DNA of 64,000 bases from positions 35,554 through 99,553 of the forward strand of contig CAVVFX010000014.1 of the NCBI GenBank assembly GCA_963747535.1. Direction: 5' to 3'. A model generated the notes under the pieces. The model was not told where the DNA came from and did no database searches. It saw only the letters and a program-made list of their open reading frames with translations. This stretch comes from CAVVFX01 sp963747535 (GTDB lineage: Bacteria; Acidobacteriota; Terriglobia; Bryobacterales; Bryobacteraceae). A program made the translations under genes and the position numbers. Position 1 is the first letter of the stretch. The number at the start of each line of letters is the position of its first letter. This document shows positions 9,478-18,004 of the stretch, piece after piece.

Positions 9478-9798
9478 CTAGGACTCATCGAATGCCAGCA
9501 CCCGCCGTACAATCCCATCACGCAATAGCGGAACGTTGAAGGTGATGAGGAGTCCCGCCTTCCAGCCACCCAGACGCAGGTATGTCAGCAGTTGAGCCTC
9601 GTGGAGGGGGGTGATGCGATCAACGGCCTTGACCTCCACTACCACGGCGTCCGCCACGACCAGATCGAGCCGATAGCCACAATCGAGTTCGTAACAAAGA
9701 CATTGGACATAAGCAGATTCCAGCAGTCCAGGCCCAATCGTGCGATGCACTTCTATGGCGGCGCCGATAATTGCCTCCGTGACTTCATTGACCTTCAT
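9478..9798 (-). CDS. GxxExxY protein with an internal deletion
   Basis: The product has 106 residues and begins MKVNEVTEAIIGAAIEVHR. It carries the family motif GPGLLESAY, and DLVVADAVVVEVKAV resembles a PD-(D/E)XK core. Full members have about 125 residues; here CLCYEL runs straight into DCGYRLDL, so about 22 residues (the RKIPLE...PLPVVYKGLKF stretch seen in the second copy near 40.3 kb) are missing in frame. The function of the family is unknown, although a nuclease-like fold is suspected. Whether this version folds is doubtful, but the frame is intact to the normal C terminus. Confidence 0.8.
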   Translation of the reverse strand: MKVNEVTEAIIGAAIEVHRTIGPGLLESAYVQCLCYELDCGYRLDLVVADAVVVEVKAVDRITPLHEAQLLTYLRLGGWKAGLLITFNVPLLRDGIVRRVLAFDES

Positions 9799-9840
9799 CG
9801 CATGAGTTTATCCTTGTTGCTCTTCTCCCCTGGGCTCCTT

Positions 9841-9922
9841 TTCTCTGCGACCTCCGCGCCTCTGCGGTCGACCCCAGCGTCCGGTTCAATGATTAACCGC
9901 AGACGCAGAGGGCACAGAGGGC
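9841..9922. repeat. Imperfect inverted repeat of the CCGCAGACGCAGAG type
   Basis: The left arm (CTCTGCG...CCTCTGCGGT, 9843-9868) pairs imperfectly with the right arm (ACCGCAGACGCAGAG, 9896-9910 and beyond). It lies between the GxxExxY gene and the 10029 gene. Units of this type occur scattered in many bacterial genomes. No function is known. Confidence 0.5.
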
Positions 9923-10028
9923 GCATCTATCGTGACCCAACTGCTAATGCGGCGAAACGCCAACGCGCAAGCAAACTGATCGCAGGCTCCGCTTGCGTGC
10001 ATGAGATGGAGGGTATTCAATAACCTCC

Positions 10029-10646
10029 ATGAGTGGGACCACCGTAAGGCGATCGCCCGGCCGTAAAGGCACCCCGCAAGCGGAGCCGCCATCGAAATTA
10101 CCACAGACCGTGGCCGAAGTATTGGACCGGCACGTGACGCTGCAAGTGGAATCGATCGACCGCATGTATTTGCACGTAATCGTAGGCCGATTGCAGATCC
10201 TGGAGGGGGCACTTCGCTTCCTTCGTGGGCAACGAGCCTCGGCTCTCCGCTTCGCCGATCCGATGGTGCAGAGCCTCTGGAACGCTTTACTGCTTTTCGA
10301 TCTGTTGCCGGCCGGATTCTCCAACCGGGACCTGCGGCGCAAATTGGCCGACTTGCGGGGCCAGCCCGTCGCTCAATTCACCCAAGGCCGTATGACCTAT
10401 CAACTGCGCCGGCTCCGCCTTCACGGCCTGATCGAAAGGATTCCCAAGACCCATCGCTACCAACTCATGAAATTCGGATTCCGCGTCGCCGCTTTTTGTA
10501 CCCGCACTTACTCCAGAATTCTGCGGCCCGGCCTCGGACTTGTGCTGCCGGCTACGTCATCCCTTCCAACTTCGTTGCGCCGCAGTTTCGATAAACTCGA
10601 ACAGGAGGTCGAATCTTGGGTGCAACAGGCCAGAGTGGCTGCGTAA
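10029..10646 (+). CDS. Probable internally deleted protein, HVTLEVESIDRMYL family
   Basis: The product has 205 residues and no signal peptide. From memory, the N-terminal block (HVTLQVESIDRMYLHV) and the C-terminal block (RASALRFADP to LRRLRLHGLIERIP) are the two ends of a roughly 450-500 residue protein common in soil bacteria, which I cannot name. Here they are joined at about residue 66-70 (FLRGQRASALR), so the central two thirds would be missing. The C-terminal block (TQGRMTYQLRRLRLHGLIERI) resembles a winged-helix DNA-binding unit. A function for the short form is not known. The deletion claim rests on recall of the family and not on an alignment. Confidence 0.6.
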   Translation: MSGTTVRRSPGRKGTPQAEPPSKLPQTVAEVLDRHVTLQVESIDRMYLHVIVGRLQILEGALRFLRGQRASALRFADPMVQSLWNALLLFDLLPAGFSNRDLRRKLADLRGQPVAQFTQGRMTYQLRRLRLHGLIERIPKTHRYQLMKFGFRVAAFCTRTYSRILRPGLGLVLPATSSLPTSLRRSFDKLEQEVESWVQQARVAA

Positions 10647-10685
10647 AACTTGACGCAAAGACAACAAGTTTCTGCCTCAACGAAT

Positions 10686-11105
10686 CTAGCAAGACCCCCA
10701 CAGGCGCCCGGTCAGAAGCTTCGGCTCGATAGTCACAAGCCCGGATGAAGGAGCGGCATCGGAAACCGCCGGGCGAAGAAAAATATTGAGTCCTTTTGCG
10801 ACGGAATGCGATCGTCACACCCGAGTTTCGGCTGGGCACGGAGATAAGTGCCCTCGGACACAATTCTCAGACGGCAGTGGGACGAGTGTAGAACAATGAG
10901 TAAACATTTTTACCTGTTCGACTGGCGAAGGGACTGCTTTATCCGTGCGCGGCAGTATCAAACCTCGACTTGCGAACAACTGCATCAGGAGAAAGCCCAA
11001 AAAAGCGCCCCCGAGTGCGGGTAGCAGTAAGCCATACAACTGCTGCGCGGCGATCCGCAGACGCGCGCCGCATTTATAAACAAAGACCTCGTTAGAGGCG
11101 CTTAG
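10686..11105 (+). repeat. Decayed tandem duplicate, copy 1 of the 11960-12480 unit
   Basis: This segment matches 11960-12480 in order over its whole length. It starts at TAGCAAGACCCCCACAGGCG, the 3' end of a gene like the one at 11138, continues through the intergenic part (CGGAATG.GATCGT, GAGTTTCGG), and ends in the 96-aa secreted gene. Copy 1 has indels and stops, and copy 2 is intact. Confidence 0.88.
10896..11105 (+). pseudogene. Pseudogene copy of the 96-aa secreted protein
   Basis: It begins ATGAGTAAACATTTTTACCTG, like the intact gene at 12227. About 52 bp are lost between GTGCGCGGC and AGTATCAAACC, which removes the end of the signal peptide and the start of the mature protein. A base missing in the signal region and an extra A in the AAAAAAGC run shift the frame, and stops follow (GGGTAGCAGTAAG). 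It cannot make the protein. Confidence 0.85.
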
Positions 11106-11137
11106 ACACATGCCGAAGTTTCGGCGAAAGAGACCAT

Positions 11138-12007
11138 ATGACGGACCAGAACCACTTTACTCTCAAGTTCCCCTTGAAGTCGCCTGCAGACGCGAAGATA
11201 CTTGCGGACCTGCTCCCTCCATTGATGCCGGGTCTGTTCCAGGCGTCGGACGCCATCGGCCGGATTCACTCCTCGCGCTTCACGATTCTGGACGAGATGA
11301 CTCTGCTGTACCTTGGCGATTTTGATGGCGAATTCGGCGCACTCATGACCGATCTCGCCAAGACCGCGGGACCGGTGTTCGATGCTATCTTCCCGCATGT
11401 GAACAATCCACCGCCCGCTCCGGTGGCCAATAACGCGAACGCTTTCGTCGAATGGACCGCCGAGCATCTTCTCCAGCCGGCAACTCTCTTCAGCGCCTAT
11501 CCCGGCACGACAGTCAAGGAGATTAAGGCTCTGGCGGCTGCGGCAGGTGTCACCGGCGCCACTGGACAGCTCCCATTCCTGGTGATTCTGCCGATCAAAT
11601 CAAAACTCGCTTACGTCGAGGTAGAACTGCTGCTCCGCGCAAGAGCGCACAGGACCCAGAAGGATCTAGCTATGGTCGGCACACCCCATTTCGCCCAATT
11701 TGTGCCTCTGGGGAACGAGCGCGTTGGTTTCTTTACTGTGTACGACGGCTCGTTCGATCAGTACATTGCCGATTTTACAAAAAACATCGGATCGGTCTTC
11801 GATCTGATATTTAAATTCACCAAGAACCCACCGCCCTCACCATGCAGAAAGTATCTCCAGGAGTTCATAGACTTTGCGGCGGGGGCGAACCGAAATCCGA
11901 TCGGGTTCTACCAGTCGTATCCGGGCCTCTCGGTGCAGGACATCCATGCGTTGATCGCCGATAGCAAGACCCCCACAGGCGTCCGGTCAGGAGCTTCGGC
12001 CGGGTAG
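11138..12007 (+). CDS. Two-module protein of unknown function in the DyP peroxidase neighbourhood
   Basis: The product has 289 residues and no signal peptide. It is an internal duplication. Residues about 8-130 and about 145-275 follow one pattern: a start strand, then IHSSRFTILDEMTLLYLGDFDG versus PHFAQFVPLGNERVGFFTVYDG, then a helix (AGPVFDAIFPHV / IGSVFDLIFKFT), an NPPP turn, and SAYPGTTVKEIKAL / QSYPGLSVQDIHAL. The pattern of alternating strands and helices suggests a pair of ferredoxin-like alpha+beta modules, the fold also used by DyP peroxidases, but this is inferred. It is the first intact gene of a rightward set that includes DUF2092, DyP and catalase-like genes. Its last codons lie in the duplicated segment. 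Confidence 0.75.
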   Translation: MTDQNHFTLKFPLKSPADAKILADLLPPLMPGLFQASDAIGRIHSSRFTILDEMTLLYLGDFDGEFGALMTDLAKTAGPVFDAIFPHVNNPPPAPVANNANAFVEWTAEHLLQPATLFSAYPGTTVKEIKALAAAAGVTGATGQLPFLVILPIKSKLAYVEVELLLRARAHRTQKDLAMVGTPHFAQFVPLGNERVGFFTVYDGSFDQYIADFTKNIGSVFDLIFKFTKNPPPSPCRKYLQEFIDFAAGANRNPIGFYQSYPGLSVQDIHALIADSKTPTGVRSGASAG

Positions 12008-12480
12008 TCGCCACCGGAACGGGGAGGCCGCAGAAATATATTGAATCCTCTTGTAGCGGAATGTGATCGTGTCCCGAGTTTCGGGTGACACGGGGATAAG
12101 AGCCCTCGGACAGAATTTTTATCTGCTGCTTCATTCGAGTATTCAGCGGAGGCTACATCGCCGTAGCCGGTCAAAAATTGAATGTTTCGGAGCCACGCCA
12201 GACAGGTGTGGAAGGAATGTAAAACAATGAGTAAACGCTTTTACCTGTTCGGACTGACGCTGGGACTGCTTTATCTGTGCGCGGCCAGCGCTCAATACCC
12301 AATCATGGACCAGATCGCCAACAAGATCATCCAGAAGTATCAAACCTCGACCTGCGAGCAACTGTATCAGGAGAAAGCCCAAAAAGCGCCGCCGAGTGCG
12401 GGCGAGCAAAAAGCCATACAACTGCTGAAGGGCGATCCGCAGATGCGCGCGGCATTTATCAACAAAGTTGCCCCGCCCAT
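11960..12480 (+). repeat. Tandem duplicate, intact copy 2
   Basis: This is the partner of 10686-11105. It covers the last 15 or so codons of the two-module gene, the intergenic part and most of the small secreted gene. The copies are about 1.27 kb apart. Copy 2 has extra bases around 12120-12200 that copy 1 lacks. Confidence 0.88.
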
Positions 12481-12517
12481 CGCTAACAAAATGTTCGATT
12501 GCGGAATGATTCCATGA
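12227..12517 (+). CDS. Small secreted protein, unknown function
   Basis: The product has 96 residues when started at MSKRFYLFGL; a GGAAGG sits 10 bases upstream, and the decayed duplicate shares this ATG. A clear signal peptide (LFGLTLGLLYLCAASA) is followed by a mature part of about 74 residues that is mostly helical: IMDQIANKIIQKYQTSTCEQLYQEK, a PPSAGE turn, then IQLLKGDPQMRAAFINKVAPPIANKMFDCGMIP. Two Cys (CEQL and DCGM) could form one disulfide in the periplasm. It sits between the two-module protein and DUF2092 on the same strand. I do not recognise a family name. Confidence 0.8.
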   Translation: MSKRFYLFGLTLGLLYLCAASAQYPIMDQIANKIIQKYQTSTCEQLYQEKAQKAPPSAGEQKAIQLLKGDPQMRAAFINKVAPPIANKMFDCGMIP

Positions 12518-12563
12518 CGGTCGCTAGAGGACAACTGATTCACAGGTTGTGAAGGAACTACTA

Positions 12564-13400
12564 ATGAACCCGACTAACATTCTAAATTGGTGTCTTCGAC
12601 CGGGGCTGGCTGTGCTCATGGTGGTCGCGAGCGCCAACGCGCAGAACACCACTCCGGTTTCCGCCAACACCGGGCCCGCGTTGGAGGCGAAGGCTATTGA
12701 GATCCTGAAGGCGACGAGCAACACCCTGGCCGCCGCCCACTCGATGAGCTTTACGGCAGACGTCAGCTATGAGAGCCCCACGCGCCAGGGTCCTCCGCTG
12801 GTCTACGTAACGCAATCCAACGTCACCTTGGTGCGACCCAACAAGTTGAAGGTGATTACACCTTTCGACGGTCCGGCCTCCGAGTTCTATTACGACGGCA
12901 AGATTATGATGGCCTACGCTCCGGCTGAAAACCTGGTAGCGGTGGCTGACGCCCCGGCCACCATTGACGCCACGCTCGAAGCTGCCTTTCAAATGGCGGG
13001 CATCTATTTTCCGTTCACGGACGTAATTGTCACGGATCCCTACAAAGACCTATCCGACGGACTGACGCTCGCGTATTACGTCGGCCAATCTCGCGTGGTG
13101 GGTGGAATTACTACTGACATCGTCGCCTATGTTACCAACGGCGTTTTCATCCAGGCCTGGATCGGCGCCGATGATAAGTTGCCGCGCATCCTCCGGGCGA
13201 TCTACCTGGACGACAAACTGCAGCAGCGCCACATATTGACGCTCGCCAACTGGAAACTCAACCCTGACGTAGCGCCGGATGCCTTCGGAACTCCAGCCGC
13301 CGCCACCGCGAAGCACATGAAATTTGCTCACCCCGCTGCTCCGCCTCCGCCGGGCGCAATGTCTCCGCCCGCCTCACTCAAAACTCAGCCGCAACCGTAA
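12564..13400 (+). CDS. DUF2092 domain secreted protein
   Basis: The product has 278 residues from the ATG at 12564, which has GAAGGA seven bases upstream; a GTG 15 bp earlier is possible. The signal peptide ends at ANAQ. The mature part has the DUF2092 pattern: ALEAKAIEILKATSNTLAAAHSMSFTADVSYE, RPNKLKVITPFDGPASEFYYDGKIMMAYAPAENLVA, then VGQSRVVGGITTDIVAYV and LPRILRAIYLDD. DUF2092 proteins resemble LolA/LolB-type lipoprotein carriers and are periplasmic. A Pro-rich tail (HPAAPPPPGAMSPP) closes it. It is followed after 19 bp by the next gene and is probably in the same operon. Confidence 0.82.
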   Translation: MNPTNILNWCLRPGLAVLMVVASANAQNTTPVSANTGPALEAKAIEILKATSNTLAAAHSMSFTADVSYESPTRQGPPLVYVTQSNVTLVRPNKLKVITPFDGPASEFYYDGKIMMAYAPAENLVAVADAPATIDATLEAAFQMAGIYFPFTDVIVTDPYKDLSDGLTLAYYVGQSRVVGGITTDIVAYVTNGVFIQAWIGADDKLPRILRAIYLDDKLQQRHILTLANWKLNPDVAPDAFGTPAAATAKHMKFAHPAAPPPPGAMSPPASLKTQPQP

Positions 13401-13419
13401 CAGTAATAGAGGAAATACT

Positions 13420-14205
13420 ATGAAAAAAATCGTGATCGCGAATCTTCTGGTGACGGTGCTTTCCTGCGGGCCGGCCTTCGCGTGGTCGCATGCGGGAGGA
13501 TATAGCGCCGGGGCGTCGCACAATGCCTACGGCGGGAGTTCGGCCCACGCGGAAGGATACGGTGGCACCCACACCAACGCCTACGGCGGCAATACCACGC
13601 ACGTCGACGGGGTGGGCACTACTCATACCAGTGCGGAGGGAACCAGTTCGACGCACTACCAAGGCGCTGACGGCGGTTATTCCACGCACACCAATGAATA
13701 CGGCACCACCACCACGGGCAAGGCCGGCTACGGCGCCGTCAGTACGACGCCCGGCGGGTCATCCACCTACCATCCGCCAGAGACCAACTATGCGACCGGA
13801 TCCGCATACCATGGGACCACGACCTATGCGACCGGCGCCTATCCTGCCGGCTCCTATGCTTACCATCCGCCTGTGGTCGTGAACAGCTATTCAACCGGCT
13901 GCTACAACTGCGGTGGCTGGTCCGCTGGGGCGGCCGCTGTCACGGGTGTCGCGGTAGGTATGGCTGCGGGAGCGGCAGTTGCTTCCGCCAATAACAGCGC
14001 TGCTGCCGCCAACGCCTATTCCGCCGGTGTCGCTGCCGGCGCCGCTAGCGCCACTTATGCCATGGGGCAGGTGGTTGCAGTAGTACCGTCGGGTTGCATT
14101 AACACCATGGCTCAAGGGGCATCTTACTACCTATGCGGCAACACGTGGTTGAGCCCGGCCTATGGCGCAAATGGCGTTTACTACCGCGTGGTACCTGCTC
14201 CCTGA
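13420..14205 (+). CDS. Ala/Gly/Thr-rich secreted low-complexity protein
   Basis: The product has 261 residues from MKKIVIANLL, with AGAGGA as ribosome site. A signal peptide ends at AFA, before WSHAGGYS. The mature part has degenerate repeats rich in Gly, His, Thr and Tyr (AYGGSSAHAEGYGGTHTNAYGG), an SYSTGCYNCGGWS motif, an Ala-rich hydrophobic helix (AVTGVAVGMAAGAAVASANN), then YAMGQVVAVVPSGCINTMAQG and a CGNTWLSPAYGANGVYYRVVPAP end. Similar proteins follow DUF2092 genes in proteobacteria as far as I recall. A surface or matrix role is plausible but not shown. Confidence 0.8.
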   Translation: MKKIVIANLLVTVLSCGPAFAWSHAGGYSAGASHNAYGGSSAHAEGYGGTHTNAYGGNTTHVDGVGTTHTSAEGTSSTHYQGADGGYSTHTNEYGTTTTGKAGYGAVSTTPGGSSTYHPPETNYATGSAYHGTTTYATGAYPAGSYAYHPPVVVNSYSTGCYNCGGWSAGAAAVTGVAVGMAAGAAVASANNSAAAANAYSAGVAAGAASATYAMGQVVAVVPSGCINTMAQGASYYLCGNTWLSPAYGANGVYYRVVPAP

Positions 14206-14337
14206 TTCGAAAGGGTAAGCCTGAAGCATACATCCAGGTTCGATTCATCGCGCGTCGAAATTTTTGCCTGGTCGACCTATTTGACGCGCTTGTTGCAAAA
14301 ACCCTCCCCATGCGGGAGCTAACCAAAAATTCAAATT

Positions 14338-14523
14338 GAGAGGGAGGTAGCTCGCAAGACGATCCCGCAGACCATTCCATTATTGATGCCTCCTGACGAG
14401 ACCTTTGATATCGGGCTCGACACCGGCTCGCCGGTGGACTTCACCTATGAAGTCCCTTTCCGCTTCACTGGGACGATCGACAAGGGGGCTGCCGCGGTGA
14501 AGCTTGCCAGAGCCAAAGACTAA
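14338..14523 (+). pseudogene. Arylsulfatase C-terminal remnant
   Basis: The plus strand here encodes about 61 residues with an upstream in-frame stop at 14320-14322. It reads VARKTIPQTIPLLMPPDETF, then a DIGLDTGSPV turn, then YEVPFRFTGTIDK, ending AAAVKLARAKD with TAA at 14521. This is the C-terminal tail of the arylsulfatase family (ETFD.G.DTGTPV....VPF.FTG.I). No start codon or catalytic part remains, so it is a relic. It lies just before the DyP gene, and a larger arylsulfatase occurs at 60574-62904. Confidence 0.78.
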
Positions 14524-14565
14524 AAGCAATGAGAACCACGACCAACCACAAACAGGGGACACGCC

Positions 14566-16113
14566 ATGAGCCAGGGCATTAAGGACGCTCCAAAAATCCC
14601 TGAATTCTTCCGCCGTCTTTTCGAGTTTGGCGGGCATGCTGCCGGGGAGGAATCCAGTCGGAAGAGCGCCCTCGACCTGACTGACATTCAGGGGTTCATC
14701 CTCCGCGGCTACAAGATGCCGATGGTGCGGCACTTCCTGCTGACCGTGGGTGTCCCCTCGGAGGCACGCAAGTTGCTGGGACGGCTCGTCAAAGGCGACG
14801 AGCCTGACGTACCGCAGATCACCACGGCCGAAGACTGGCACGTAGGATTCGCGCCGGGACCAGGAGACAATCCTGCCGACCTTCCTCGCCGCAAGCCCGA
14901 CTATTGCCTCAACGTGGGCATTACCTGGCCGGGACTAGTCGCGTTGGAGATCAAGGACCGCGTTCCGGCGCTCTCGTTCAAGTCGTTCGGCGCGTTCATC
15001 GCGGGAGCCGCTGAACGCGCGAAACTGGTCGGCGATACCGGGCCCAGTGCGCCGCAGAATTGGATCGGCGGCTTCGGGACAGGCACTGATCACCTCCTCG
15101 TAACGCTGCACGCCCTCAGTCCGGATGCAATGACGAATTACAGCGACCGGTTATCTGCTCTGATTGCCGAAGGTAATGCCTTTCGGGAGATCTGGCGGGG
15201 CGATGGTATGGCGCTGACTGAGATGGTCGATGGTAAGCCCGTCTTCACTTCCAAAGTTCCCTTCGGTTACACCGACGGCATCAGCATGACCACGATTCGC
15301 GGCGGTCCGGAACGATATACGCCGGATCACCAGCAGCCGTGCGAACCCTGGCTCTTTGTCTTGCAGGACCAGGCCGAGAACTACTTCGTGCCGGAGCCCC
15401 GGGAACTGGGTCTGAACGGCAGCTTTGCTGTCTTCAAAGCTTGCAAATCGGACGTAGTTGGATTCGAGAACTTCCTGCAATCGAACAAAGACAAGATCGA
15501 TCCCGAGTTGCTTGCCGCCAAGATGTGCGGGCGGTGGCGCAACGGCGTTCCTCTTGCCTTGTCGCCGGACACCGATAGTCCTCCGGGCGGAATATCACCT
15601 GAGCAATTGAATAACTTCGAATACGTGAATGCGGATGGGTCGGGAGATCCAAAGGGGTTGCGGTGTCCCGTTGGCGCGCACATGCGCCGCATTAATCCGA
15701 GGGGTCAACCGGTCACGGGCCAGAACCAGCCCGGTGGCAGCAATAATACTCACCGTTTGATCCGCCGCGGCATGCCCTACGGGCCCACCTATGATCCGAA
15801 GCAACCCTATGACGGCATCGAACGGGGGCTTCTCGGCTATTTCATCAATTCCAGCATCGAGAATCAATACGAGTTCGTGCTGGGACATTGGGTCAATAAC
15901 AGCGAATTCGCCGGGGCAGTAAGACTCGACCCTAAATCGAAGGATCCGATGATTGGTACCCAGGACCCGGCGGAAAGCATTTTCGTGATTCCGCAGTCGA
16001 ATGGCGCGCCCTCAATCAGGATCACAGGGCTCTCGAGCTTCATCACCACGACAGCCTCCGCCTACTGTTTTCTGCCAAGCATCACCGCTTTCAAATTTAT
16101 CTCCCAACTGTGA
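14566..16113 (+). CDS. DyP-type heme peroxidase, long form
   Basis: The product has 515 residues, with GGGGA before the ATG. It has the DyP heme motif GYTDG at residues 234-238 (catalytic Asp237), the proximal His372 in CPVGAHMRRINPRG, and an Arg-rich RLIRRGMPYGP segment near 400 that should hold the distal Arg. Length and insertions fit the longer class C/D-like DyP group. The reaction is H2O2-dependent oxidation of dyes, phenols or other bulky donors. No Tat or Sec signal is visible, so it is probably cytoplasmic or encapsulated; no encapsulin gene is near. The catalase-like gene follows after 27 bp, which suggests one operon for peroxide chemistry. Confidence 0.9.
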   Translation: MSQGIKDAPKIPEFFRRLFEFGGHAAGEESSRKSALDLTDIQGFILRGYKMPMVRHFLLTVGVPSEARKLLGRLVKGDEPDVPQITTAEDWHVGFAPGPGDNPADLPRRKPDYCLNVGITWPGLVALEIKDRVPALSFKSFGAFIAGAAERAKLVGDTGPSAPQNWIGGFGTGTDHLLVTLHALSPDAMTNYSDRLSALIAEGNAFREIWRGDGMALTEMVDGKPVFTSKVPFGYTDGISMTTIRGGPERYTPDHQQPCEPWLFVLQDQAENYFVPEPRELGLNGSFAVFKACKSDVVGFENFLQSNKDKIDPELLAAKMCGRWRNGVPLALSPDTDSPPGGISPEQLNNFEYVNADGSGDPKGLRCPVGAHMRRINPRGQPVTGQNQPGGSNNTHRLIRRGMPYGPTYDPKQPYDGIERGLLGYFINSSIENQYEFVLGHWVNNSEFAGAVRLDPKSKDPMIGTQDPAESIFVIPQSNGAPSIRITGLSSFITTTASAYCFLPSITAFKFISQL

Positions 16114-16140
16114 TGAGTTGGAGAAAGGCCTTGAAACCCT

Positions 16141-17283
16141 ATGCTGTTCCTTACCAGATGGTTCGGAGTGACCGGTAGCGACGCCGAGCGGAGCCCCGCC
16201 CGGGAAAGGTCGGAGATCGAGGAGATCGTCGAGAGAAGTCTCCAGCTGCAGTCTATATCTGCCGCCAGACAACACCGGCAGATCGGTCGTGGAACTCATG
16301 TGAAGGGTGTCTGCGCCCGAGCGCGATTTGAAGTGCTTGACGTTAGCGCCGGACGCGGAGCTGAGTTGGCGATGCGGCTCGCGAAGGGAGTGTTTGCCAA
16401 GCCTGGCGTATATCCCGCCATGGTTCGGTTTGGGAACGCGGATCCGAGTAAGAACTCTGACTTCAAGCCAGACGTCCGATCATTGTCCATCTCGGTCGAA
16501 CTCACGCAAGAAGGCGCCACTGGTTCTGACGCGAACGCTGGCCGGCAGGACTTCTCGTTGCAGAACACGTGTACTCTGCCCATTAACGACGCAGCTGCAT
16601 TTGTGGCTCTTTCGAGGTTACTGACGGCATCGAATCCGGCCGCCGCCTGCTGGTCGCTGCCGTTCAAGGACAAGCTGAGAGTGTTGAGAACCGCCGCCCT
16701 GGTACAACCTCAGCTTCACCAGACCATCAAGCCCTACCAGCAACTGCGCTATGAGAGCAACGTGCCATTTCGTCATGGACCAGTCGATGTGGTGAAGTAT
16801 TCGGCTACACCGTCCCCGGACAATCCGGCAGCCCCTCTACAAAAGCGCAACCCGAACGGCCTGCAGGACGAACTGATCCGGCACGTTCAGGAAGATAGCC
16901 TCATGAGCAGCTTCGAATTTGGAGTCCAGTTCCTTGACGTCGCCAGGATGACTTATTGGGGCAAGCCCCGCGACGCCGGCTTCTGGATCGAAAACGCGAG
17001 CATCCGGTGGAAAGAAGCTGAGGCACCATTCCACACGGTCGCACGGCTCACTCTCCTGCCAAAGTCACATCTTCAGCCGGATGCCGGCGAAACGATCTAT
17101 TTCGATGTCAACGCGAACTCGACGCCCGACAGCACGCCACTGGGGAGTATCAATCGCGCCCGCTGGCCGGCGGAAGTTGCCAGCAGAAAAGCGCGCCTGC
17201 TTGTGTCCGGCAATGTCGTGCCGGCGCTCCCTTCAAACAATGTTCTTTCGGAAATTCAAGCCAAGGAGAAGACTCATGTATAA
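16141..17283 (+). CDS. Catalase-like heme protein
   Basis: The product has 380 residues. RGTHVKGVCARARFEVLD places a His at residue 53 where catalases have the distal His, and VRFGNADPSKNSDFKPDVRSLSISVEL (Asn99) follows as in the catalase RFSN...D.RG.A.K segment. The classical proximal R...Y signature is not obvious, the usual case in the short catalase-related family found near lipoxygenase, DyP and sulfatase genes. It may act as peroxidase or in fatty-acid hydroperoxide chemistry and not as a true catalase. The stop overlaps the next start by eight bases, so the genes are coupled. Confidence 0.82.
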   Translation: MLFLTRWFGVTGSDAERSPARERSEIEEIVERSLQLQSISAARQHRQIGRGTHVKGVCARARFEVLDVSAGRGAELAMRLAKGVFAKPGVYPAMVRFGNADPSKNSDFKPDVRSLSISVELTQEGATGSDANAGRQDFSLQNTCTLPINDAAAFVALSRLLTASNPAAACWSLPFKDKLRVLRTAALVQPQLHQTIKPYQQLRYESNVPFRHGPVDVVKYSATPSPDNPAAPLQKRNPNGLQDELIRHVQEDSLMSSFEFGVQFLDVARMTYWGKPRDAGFWIENASIRWKEAEAPFHTVARLTLLPKSHLQPDAGETIYFDVNANSTPDSTPLGSINRARWPAEVASRKARLLVSGNVVPALPSNNVLSEIQAKEKTHV

Positions 17284-18004
17284 GAGATTTGCCGTCAGGT
17301 ACGGGAAGCAATCTGTCGCCGTTACCATTTGGGCGGTAGGCGCAATAGTGCTTATAGCTACCGTGCAGGCCGTGGCGCAGGAAAGTGCGCTGCAGCAAAA
17401 GGTGGCAGAGGTGAAGCAGGCTGCTGCGGAAAACAAGCAGAGACTGCAGCAATATCAATGGACGGAATCAATCCAGATCACGCTGAAGGGAGATCCCAAG
17501 CCCGCATCCGAAAACCTATGCCGGTACGGTCCCGATGGACAGGTTCAAAAGACTCCGCTCGGTGCGCCGCCGGCACAACCGAGTGGTGGCAGGATGAAGC
17601 AAAGAATCATTGCGAAGAAAAAGGGGGAGATTACGGACTACATGGATGATGTGAAAGGACTCCTCACCCTCTACGTGCCGCCCGACCCGCAAAAAATGCA
17701 GCAAGCTTTTCAGGCCGGCAAGGTTTCATTGAATCCCGCCGGGGGCATGGTGAACCTGATTTTCACGGACTATGCCCAGCCTGGCGATCAGATGACCCTC
17801 TCTTTTGACCCGGCTGCAAAAAAGATCGTCTCCTTGAGTATCAACACCTATATGGGTCAAGCGAAGGATGTGGTAACGCTCCAGGTTCAGATGTCCAGCC
17901 TGCCCGATGGCACCAACTATACGCAACAGACCATTCTGAATGCAACCGCCAAGCAACTCGTCGCTACGACGACCAACTCCAATTACCAGAAACTCGGTGG
18001 TTAG
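17276..18004 (+). CDS. Secreted protein of unknown function
   Basis: The product has 242 residues from MYKRFAVRYG, with AAGGAG upstream inside the previous gene and an eight-base overlap. The signal segment (VTIWAVGAIVLIATVQAVAQ) is followed by a coiled-coil-like stretch (LQQKVAEVKQAAAENKQRLQQYQW). The body (WTESIQITLKGDPKPASENLCRYGPDGQVQKTPL, DYMDDVKGLLTLYVPPDPQKMQQAF, LSFDPAAKKIVSLSINTYMG) is typical of a beta-rich periplasmic protein common in Acidobacteria. No catalytic motif is visible. It ends the DyP/catalase unit. Confidence 0.72.
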   Translation: MYKRFAVRYGKQSVAVTIWAVGAIVLIATVQAVAQESALQQKVAEVKQAAAENKQRLQQYQWTESIQITLKGDPKPASENLCRYGPDGQVQKTPLGAPPAQPSGGRMKQRIIAKKKGEITDYMDDVKGLLTLYVPPDPQKMQQAFQAGKVSLNPAGGMVNLIFTDYAQPGDQMTLSFDPAAKKIVSLSINTYMGQAKDVVTLQVQMSSLPDGTNYTQQTILNATAKQLVATTTNSNYQKLGG

